From: Chthonomonas sp035294505 | Lineage (GTDB): Bacteria > Armatimonadota > Chthonomonadetes > Chthonomonadales > Chthonomonadaceae | Direction of reading: 5' to 3' | Assembly: GCF_035294505.1 (NCBI RefSeq) | Contig: NZ_DATGKU010000108.1 | Span: 1-7,349, forward strand | Length of the DNA: 7,349 nucleotides | Shown here: positions 1 to 4,392 of the stretch, in pieces | Numbering within the stretch: position 1 is the first letter of the stretch | How the letters are laid out: each line of letters starts with the position of its first letter | The notes under the pieces: generated by a model | Database searches by the model: none | What the model was told of the DNA's origin: nothing | Seen by the model: the letters and a program-made list of their open reading frames with translations, nothing else | Translations under genes and position numbers: made by a program

Positions 1-1206
1 CTGATGCTGTAGATTCTGAAGGGTTCGGCGAGGGCCGATGTGTTGATTGAAGATGTTTTGGAAATGGAACACAAACCCTATTTCAAACCGGTTTTCATCT
101 TTCGGCTGTCCTACGGCGGAGGCATAAGCGCCTCCTCGATGTTGATAGATATATTGAAGGACAAGGTCGAAGCCCTCTCCGAGGCGTTTTGCACCGGTAA
201 GCGCGAGGGCAAAGGTATTGGCGTCGTGCACGCGGGCATAGTTGCGGAAGCCTGCTGTAAGGGCGACCTCATAGCCCGGCACGCCGTTGAGCGCATAGAG
301 GTAGCGCAACGAGAGCGCCACCGAGTTGGCCGCCGCACGGTAGGTATCGGCAAAGCCGGTGAAACTATGGAGGCCGTTGCTGAAGCTGTAGATATCGAGC
401 AGGCGCAGATCGAAACGATGAATGGGGTTGGGCGCGATGTTGTAGATGATCCCACCATAGAGAACATCGGCCGGCCCGCCTTGGGCGATTCCGATGGTTT
501 GATGTTCATAGCCAAGCCCCCAAAACGGTATCTTGACGATGCTTTCTAAGGCCGGCGGCGCCTCATAGCGAAAGGTAAGACCGTAGGAGTTAATGCCGGT
601 TTGGCCGGTTCCAGGTGCTGCGGTTTGGAGGAGATGTTGCACGTGTAAGTTGAAGAAGTCGCGTAGGTGGCTGTTCCACTCAACGGCGGCCACATTACTG
701 TAGCGCGTTTCATCGGCAATGGCCCCATTGGAGAAAGGGTTGGGCAGGTTCACGAACTCATTAAGGTCATCGCCACGCAGGGTGGGGAAATCGAAAAGAT
801 GGGTAGGGGTGTTCGCGCGGCCGATATAGGCCTCGAAAGGTTGCGTTTGATAGTCGAGGTAGAGTTGGCTAAGCAGGAGGCCGGTTTTGCTAACTGCCTC
901 GCTCTCGCCGGTCGTTATGGTGCCAAGCACAAGGCTGCCGATGCCCCCATGATAGAGCCGCTGAGAGATGCCGAGCAGAAGGGACGAGTCGGCGAAATCC
1001 AGGTCTGTGGTGCTGCCGGAGCCGGTTGGCGGCGGTGCAGGGCGCGGCGTCTGGTAGTTTAGGGTGGCGATGCCGGTGCCATCAAGCTCGATCTGGGGGG
1101 CGATGGAGGGCTTTTCTGGGATGGGGCCTGCCGACCCTTGCGCCCCCGCTTGCCGGCAAGTCAAAGCGAGGGCGATAGCAACAAAAACAGGTGTCCATTT
1201 ATACAT
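1..1206 (-). CDS. Putative outer-membrane beta-barrel protein, C-terminus cut by window edge
   Basis: The frame is open without a stop from ATG at 1204-1206 to base 1, giving 402 visible residues. An AAGGAGAG ribosome-binding site (1216-1223) lies 9 nt upstream. Residues 1-22 form a signal peptide (Lys3, hydrophobic core VFVAIALAL, AGA before Gln23). Residues 23-75 are a Pro/Gly/Thr-rich linker. From about residue 76 the sequence consists of short amphipathic stretches with alternating hydrophobic and aromatic residues, separated by Gly/Asn/Asp turns (for example SLVLGTITT, LLLSQLYLDYQT, FDLRLLDIYSF, FDLVLQYIYQH, RFEIGFVFHF). This is typical of an outer-membrane barrel. RFEIGFVFHF near residues 373-382 looks like a late strand, so only a short tail is probably missing. 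I do not recognise a named family, and it does not read as classical CopB. It starts 21 bp after the multicopper oxidase stop codon, so the two are almost certainly co-transcribed. A role in metal or substrate passage is inferred from context only. Confidence 0.8.
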   Translation of the reverse strand, partial: MYKWTPVFVAIALALTCRQAGAQGSAGPIPEKPSIAPQIELDGTGIATLNYQTPRPAPPPTGSGSTTDLDFADSSLLLGISQRLYHGGIGSLVLGTITTGESEAVSKTGLLLSQLYLDYQTQPFEAYIGRANTPTHLFDFPTLRGDDLNEFVNLPNPFSNGAIADETRYSNVAAVEWNSHLRDFFNLHVQHLLQTAAPGTGQTGINSYGLTFRYEAPPALESIVKIPFWGLGYEHQTIGIAQGGPADVLYGGIIYNIAPNPIHRFDLRLLDIYSFSNGLHSFTGFADTYRAAANSVALSLRYLYALNGVPGYEVALTAGFRNYARVHDANTFALALTGAKRLGEGFDLVLQYIYQHRGGAYASAVGQPKDENRFEIGFVFHFQNIFNQHIGPRRTLQNLQHQ

Positions 1207-1227
1207 TCGTAGGTTCTCTCCTTTTCC

Positions 1228-2463
1228 TTAAGAGTTCACGGCCACATAGTCCGGCACATGCACGCCGGCCTCCGCCATGTCTTCGTACATAAGCATTGTC
1301 ATCATGCCTCCGGGGGCAACTCCGTTATTGGTAGAGGCGAGATCGCTGTGATCGTGGAAGTGCCAACTGCCTGGGTTATTTCCGTGAACGATGATGTCGC
1401 AGGTGCCTCCCGGAAACACCGGTATGGTGTTCAATTGAATGGGGGAGGATAGGGGCGCACCGTCACGACAGACCTCCCAGAAATCGTGGCCGTGGAGGTG
1501 CATGAAGTGGGGCATAAACCCGGCATTGATGAGGCGCACTCGTATGAACTCGCCGCGCCGGATGCGGAGAGGCTCCGTCATCGGATAGGAGACTCCGTTG
1601 ATCATGAAAAAGTTGGGCTTGGGCGGCTCTACCGAACCGGCCAGGCTGGGATCGTAGGGGGGTATCCAGCCATCGGCGATGGCTTTGAGAAAGGCCTCTT
1701 TGTTAACGAACCAACCCATCATCTTGCCCGACATTTCACGCATCAGTTGTGGCGAGCCGTTCATGGCATCCATCACATGCCCCATCTGTAGCATCGCATT
1801 CATCTGCTCACGCACCATGTTGAGGTCAATTTCGCTCAGCACCAGGGTGTAGTCGCGCGTATAGGGGAACAGTTTGCGGACGGGGTCGTCGTCGGACTCC
1901 ACGATCAGCGCGCCATACATGCCGGCCTGAATGTGCAGTGGGGTCATGTTGTGGCAGTGATAAAAGTGGGTGCCTGCCGGTTGGGCGCGGAATAGGTATT
2001 GAAAGGTTTGCCCATAGGCCACAGGGAACTGGGTCTCCATGGGCACGCCGTCCATCTCATTGGCCAGCTGCATCCCGTGCCAGTGGATGGTATGAAAGTC
2101 GTGGGTCTTATTGGTAAAGTTCACCTTTACCCACTCGCCCTCTTTCACGCGAATTTCCGGGCCGGGCACGGTGCCGTTATAGGCATAGGCGTGGTATTCA
2201 ATGCGCGGCAAAATTTCATGCCGGGCAATGACCAATTCGATGTCGTATTCATGGATAACATCGCCGGGTTTTGGCATTTCACGCGGGTTCCAGCGTGGCT
2301 CGATACGCATGGGGTCGAACTGCGTAGGCCATCCCTCTGTGGAGGCCATGGAACCGGCTGTGGGTTCGGTTTGCGCTTGTGCACTACCCATGGCCATGGC
2401 CGCGCCCACACCGCCAACCAGCGACAAGAAGCGGCGTCGTTCTATCTGTCTGTTGGAAAACAT
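1228..2463 (-). CDS. Tat-exported two-domain multicopper oxidase (type 1 copper in domain 1)
   Basis: The 411-residue product is a periplasmic laccase-like oxidase that would couple substrate (or Cu(I)) oxidation to O2 reduction. Residues 1-30 are a Tat signal (ERRRFLS, then a Gly/Ala-rich core ending AQA). Domain 1 has HTIHWHG (His124, His127, His129) and YHCHNMTPLHIQAGM (His169, Cys170, His171, His177, Met182), a complete type 1 site plus trinuclear-cluster ligands. Domain 2 has HFMHLHGH (from His319) and HFHDH (His370, Asp371, His372). Asp replaces the type 1 Cys, and the later His is missing, so domain 2 can supply only type 2/3 ligands. This pattern matches type C two-domain oxidases, which work as trimers with clusters between subunits. 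A Met-rich segment (residues 216-249, 10 Met in 34) joins the domains and may bind Cu(I), by analogy with CueO. An upstream ATG at 2512-2514 is rejected because it lacks a ribosome-binding site. The barrel gene follows after 21 bp. Confidence 0.95.
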   Translation of the reverse strand: MFSNRQIERRRFLSLVGGVGAAMAMGSAQAQTEPTAGSMASTEGWPTQFDPMRIEPRWNPREMPKPGDVIHEYDIELVIARHEILPRIEYHAYAYNGTVPGPEIRVKEGEWVKVNFTNKTHDFHTIHWHGMQLANEMDGVPMETQFPVAYGQTFQYLFRAQPAGTHFYHCHNMTPLHIQAGMYGALIVESDDDPVRKLFPYTRDYTLVLSEIDLNMVREQMNAMLQMGHVMDAMNGSPQLMREMSGKMMGWFVNKEAFLKAIADGWIPPYDPSLAGSVEPPKPNFFMINGVSYPMTEPLRIRRGEFIRVRLINAGFMPHFMHLHGHDFWEVCRDGAPLSSPIQLNTIPVFPGGTCDIIVHGNNPGSWHFHDHSDLASTNNGVAPGGMMTMLMYEDMAEAGVHVPDYVAVNS

Positions 2464-2611
2464 AGTGTCCCTTCCTTTCTTAGTTTGGTAACGAAGCGAT
2501 TGCGTCTCTCGCAACGATAGTCAGGATGATGCGATCGGATAGATTTTGCAGAATATTTACTGCTATCGAATAGAGAAAGCAGAAATCGAACGAATGTTTA
2601 AAAGGCGCAAT
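2464..2611 (-). other. 148-bp spacer between Cys-rich gene and oxidase, with small dyads
   Basis: This AT-richer spacer contains two inverted repeats besides the oxidase ribosome-binding site. One is TTGCG-5 nt-CGCAA (2500-2514). The other is a longer dyad, TTTACTGC (2556-2563) facing GCAGAAA (2579-2585), with one unpaired base. The sequence between and around them includes TAAATATT on the minus strand, which could be part of a second promoter for the oxidase, but no good -35 box is evident. The dyads could be operator half-sites or mRNA hairpins. No T-tract follows either, so an intrinsic terminator is not supported. Confidence 0.3.
2469..2477 (-). promoter_or_regulatory. Ribosome-binding site fixing the oxidase start
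   Basis: On the minus strand AAGGAAGGG ends 5 nt before the ATG at 2461-2463. This places the start directly before the Tat signal. It argues against the in-frame ATG 51 nt further upstream, which has no purine-rich box. Confidence 0.75.
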
Positions 2612-3004
2612 CTAGCCTAAGAAAGGAGGGGCGCGAACAGCGGGCGGAGTGTTCGGAGCGGAGGGAAGAGAAGGAGCCGAAGAGCGATGGAGGGCGAGGC
2701 ACTGTGTCGTAGGAGGTGTATGTGGGGTAGAAGCCTTTGGCACAACTCCTGTATATTGGAACGTGTTGTAATGGAGCAGCGAAGGACTTTTGCCATGAGG
2801 GGTGCACCCACACCCTAGAAAGAGACAAGCTGGAGCGGACGGTTGGTGGTGCGAGCAGCAACAAGCGGAACGGTGGCCCTGGCAGCAACTAGGATGGGGT
2901 GAGTGTGGCAAAACCGCCTTTGAGGGCTGCGGGAGAAGTCCCAAAAGCCCCAACAAAATGCCGAGTACAAGCCATCGAATGCAGTTGTTGCGCAAAAGCG
3001 TCAC
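2612..3004 (-). CDS. Small secreted Cys/His-rich protein, candidate copper-binding
   Basis: With a GTG start at 3002-3004 the product has 130 residues. A GGGGAGA box (3008-3014) lies just upstream. An alternative GTG at 3026-3028 touches the likely -10 box, so it would be at or before the transcript start. Residues 1-30 form a clear signal peptide (Arg5, Arg10, then WLVLGILLGLLGLL, ending SKA). The mature part opens with clustered Cys and His: HSPHPSCC (Cys40, Cys41), ACCCSHH (Cys48-50, His52, His53), then ACLFLGCGC (Cys60, Cys65, Cys67). About ten Cys and several His would suit Cu(I) or other soft-metal binding. The C-terminal half (from about residue 85) is Pro/Ser/Ala-rich and low-complexity. 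I do not recognise the family. Placement upstream of a multicopper oxidase suggests a periplasmic or lipid-facing metal sponge, chaperone or sensor. The main doubt is whether the frame is really translated; signal peptide, ribosome-binding site and promoter together favour it. Confidence 0.6.
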   Translation of the reverse strand: MTLLRNNCIRWLVLGILLGLLGLLPQPSKAVLPHSPHPSCCQGHRSACCCSHHQPSAPACLFLGCGCTPHGKSPSLLHYNTFQYTGVVPKASTPHTPPTTQCLALHRSSAPSLPSAPNTPPAVRAPPFLG

Positions 3005-3028
3005 CGTTCTCCCCTGTTGTATAGGCAC

Positions 3029-3056
3029 AATATATCTTACCCTATATACGCCTCAA
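3029..3056 (-). promoter_or_regulatory. Sigma-70-like promoter for the copper-type gene cluster
   Basis: On the minus strand TTGAGG (3051-3056) and TATATT (3029-3034) are separated by 16 bp, close to the consensus spacing. Transcription would begin near 3022 and give a leader of roughly 18 nt before the GTG at 3002-3004. The spacer contains TATAGGGTAA, part of a motif that recurs upstream (3169-3190), so a metal-responsive regulator could bind here. The call rests on box similarity only. Confidence 0.45.
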
Positions 3057-3242
3057 GAGAGATCAGGCATTCCGTTAAGAGGCCGCTTTGTGTGTGCATG
3101 GACGTGCGTCTGCGGCGCACAGCATGATCGGGACATCAATGCGGCAAAAAAATCGTGTGGGGGTGGGGTTACCCTACTCTATTAACGCCTGTGGAGACCG
3201 GCTCTGCAACCGATGCCCTTCCCCTAGTGAGAATGAAATGAG
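3057..3242. other. Non-coding upstream region with one recurrent motif
   Basis: No gene with a credible start or codon pattern is seen on either strand. The only notable sequence is TTACCCTA at 3169-3176 followed by ACGCCT (3185-3190). This echoes TTACCCTA (3037-3044) and ACGCCT (3048-3053) inside the promoter. GGGT-T-ACCC around 3166-3174 is a short perfect dyad. Confidence 0.4.
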
Positions 3243-3272
3243 AAGACCTCTCAGCTTCGCTTCGAGGTGACA
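3243..3272. repeat. Isolated copy of the TGACA-tailed hairpin repeat
   Basis: AAGA is followed by a hairpin at 3247-3267 and then TGACA. The lower stem is CCTC/GAGG, with a TC/TC internal loop, an upper stem AGC/GCT and a TTC loop. It has the same layout as the copies at 3505, 3830 and 4180, but with different, still complementary, stem bases. Confidence 0.7.
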
Positions 3273-3294
3273 TGATCGCCGACGCCCTCGCCCT

Positions 3295-3340
3295 CCAGGC
3301 CCCCCACCCCCCGCCCCTCCCCCCATTGGGGAGAGGGGAG
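3295..3340. repeat. GC-rich hairpin repeat, copy 1
   Basis: A C-rich lead-in precedes an 11-bp stem (3314-3324 with 3328-3338) closed by the loop ATT, with a single C/A mismatch. The 3' arm reads GGGGAGAGGGG. The same layout recurs at 3574-3598 and, less perfectly, at 3963-3984. It is an intergenic palindromic element with no coding signal. Confidence 0.7.
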
Positions 3341-3410
3341 ACCAATAAGTTCATTGGCAGTTTTCTATGATAACCTTCCCTTCGGAAACTCAACACAACC
3401 GCCCCCTTTC

Positions 3411-3534
3411 TCCCGAATCGGGGGAAAGGACGGGATAGGGGGCGAGCAAGATAGGCGTGCTCTGCAAACCGACTCTAGAACCGTGAAGGAATTGAAACGC
3501 AAGATTTCTCGCCTTCGGCTCGAAATGACAGTTG
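3411..3534. repeat. Mosaic repeat block, copy A (diverged)
   Basis: It begins with the dyad CCCGA-A-TCGGG and GGGAAAGGA, then GGGATAGGGGGCGA and CAAGATAGG, then GACTCTAGAA. It ends with the TGACAG hairpin at 3505-3525 (lower stem TTTC/GAAA, upper stem GCC/GGC). The same order of pieces occurs in copies B and C, with the GGGATAG anchor offset by 288 bp from copy B. The middle part is diverged. Confidence 0.75.
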
Positions 3535-3558
3535 TTTATCTCGCCTTCGGCTCTGCAA

Positions 3559-3599
3559 GCCCCCATCCCCCCGCCCCTCCCCCTATCAGGGAGAGGGGC
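3559..3599. repeat. GC-rich hairpin repeat, copy 2
   Basis: The stem 3574-3584 pairs with 3588-3598 around the loop ATC, with the same single C/A mismatch as copy 1. The loop-closing pair is T-A here and C-G in copy 1, so pairing is kept. A fragment of the TGACAG hairpin family (5' part only) sits just before it at 3536-3555. Confidence 0.7.
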
Positions 3600-3612
3600 A
3601 CCTCGCGGTGGG

Positions 3613-3626
3613 CGTCCTCGCGGACG
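3613..3626. repeat. Short perfect hairpin, inverted twin of 4049-4062
   Basis: CGTCC-TCGC-GGACG forms a 5-bp stem with a 4-nt loop. Its exact reverse complement occurs at 4049-4062 inside copy C of the mosaic repeat. Just upstream, CACC-TCGC-GGTG (3599-3610) forms another hairpin with the same loop. Confidence 0.6.
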
Positions 3627-3660
3627 GCACCTTTGCGACCAGAAAGGTTGTCTTAAACGC

Positions 3661-3937
3661 CTCTTTCTCTGGCCGCTGCGTTGCCGTGCGCTAGCACCTC
3701 CCGAATCGGGGGAAAGGATGGGATAGGGGGCGAACAAGATAGGCTTGCTCTACGGATTGGCTCTAGAAACGCTAGCCTCTGCAGCCCCACCTCCTACCCC
3801 TCAGAACTGGTGCGAAGTGAAATTCAAGATTTCTCGCCTTCGGCTCGAAATGACAGTTGTGTGACCGGCTCGAAATGACAGTTGCCTTCGGTTTGGAATG
3901 ACAGTTGTTGATCTCGTCTGCGGCTCGAAATGACAGG
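3661..3937. repeat. Mosaic repeat block, copy B
   Basis: The order of pieces is CTCTTTCTCTGGCCGCTGCG, the hairpin GTGC-GCTA-GCAC, the dyad CCCGA-A-TCGGG, then a stretch of about 90 bp (3719-3803) nearly identical to 4069-4153. Four TGACAG-family units follow: one full hairpin (3830-3850) and three partial or diverged ones. An 18-bp direct repeat starting at 3842 and again at 3867 marks a 25-bp unit that copy C lacks. Open frames here are short and built from repeats, so no gene is called. Confidence 0.85.
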
Positions 3938-3961
3938 CGTATCGCTGGCTCTGCAGCCGAC

Positions 3962-4003
3962 GCCCTCGCCTGACAGGGGGAGGGGATGGCCGCCTCAGCG
4001 GCC
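3962..4003. repeat. GC-rich hairpin copy 3 plus GGCCGC palindrome
   Basis: CCCTC and CCT (3963-3971) pair with AGG and GAGGG (3975-3984) around the loop GAC, a less perfect version of the hairpins at 3314 and 3574. It is followed by GGCCGC-CTCA-GCGGCC (3988-4003), a perfect 6-bp stem. Confidence 0.55.
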
Positions 4004-4024
4004 TGGGAGATTCCCTTTGATCGT

Positions 4025-4285
4025 CTCTTTCTCTGGCCGCTGCGTTGCCGTCCGCGAGGACGAAAGGATGGGATAGGGGGCGAGCAAGATAGGCTTGCTC
4101 TACGGATTGGCTCTAGAAACGCTAGCCTCTCCAGCCCCACCTCCTACCCCTCAGCACCGGTGGGAATGGAAACTTAAGATTTCTCGCCTTCGGCTCGAAA
4201 TGACAGTTGCCTTCGGCTTGGAATGACAGTTGTTGATCTCGTCTGCGGCTCGAAATGGCAGGTGCCTTCGGCTCGAGATGACAGT
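4025..4285. repeat. Mosaic repeat block, copy C
   Basis: It repeats copy B at an offset of 364 bp at its start, 350 bp in the middle (anchor GGGATAG and the full hairpin at 4180-4200) and 325 bp at its end, reflecting small deletions. The hairpin after TTGCCGT is CGTCC-GCGA-GGACG instead of GTGC-GCTA-GCAC. The TGACAG-family units here start near 4180, 4209, 4236 and 4264. Confidence 0.85.
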
Positions 4286-4392
4286 CGCCTATCTCACCGG
4301 CTCTTCAAGGCACACGCGCTTTCCCTTAAGTCATGGCGCGTTGAAGCAGGAATCAGACCTGTTCCATTTGGACACGGTTTGCGCAACGGACA
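4286..4392. other. Spacer after the FG-GAP gene, no terminator seen
   Basis: This is the 107 bp directly downstream of the large gene's stop codon. No GC hairpin followed by a U-tract is visible in the minus-strand direction, and no gene is seen. If transcription stops here it is either Rho-dependent or stops in the hairpin-rich mosaic beyond. Confidence 0.5.

Noticed and set aside
40..1062. Open frames on both strands (40-549 plus, 111-515 minus, 667-1062 plus)
   Set aside because: All overlap the continuous 402-codon minus-strand frame that has a ribosome-binding site, signal peptide and barrel pattern; these are out-of-frame shadows.
2464..2514. Upstream ATG (2512-2514) as oxidase start
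   Set aside because: It lacks a ribosome-binding site and would put 17 extra residues before the Tat signal. ATG at 2461-2463 has AAGGAAGGG 5 nt upstream.
1999..2520. 173-codon plus-strand open frame
   Set aside because: Antisense to the copper-ligand region and signal peptide of the oxidase; its His-rich look only mirrors that frame.
2598..2888. Second minus-strand open frame overlapping the Cys-rich gene
   Set aside because: It has no signal peptide, no ribosome-binding site and no patterned motifs; the competing frame has all three.
3243..4285. CRISPR array
   Set aside because: Units are unevenly spaced, imperfect and partly abutting, with no unique spacers of constant length.
3243..4285. 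Insertion sequence or MITE with terminal inverted repeats
   Set aside because: No transposase frame and no matching terminal repeats with target duplications bounding the region were found.
4286..4392. Intrinsic terminator after the large gene
   Set aside because: No stable GC hairpin followed by a U-tract in the minus-strand direction.
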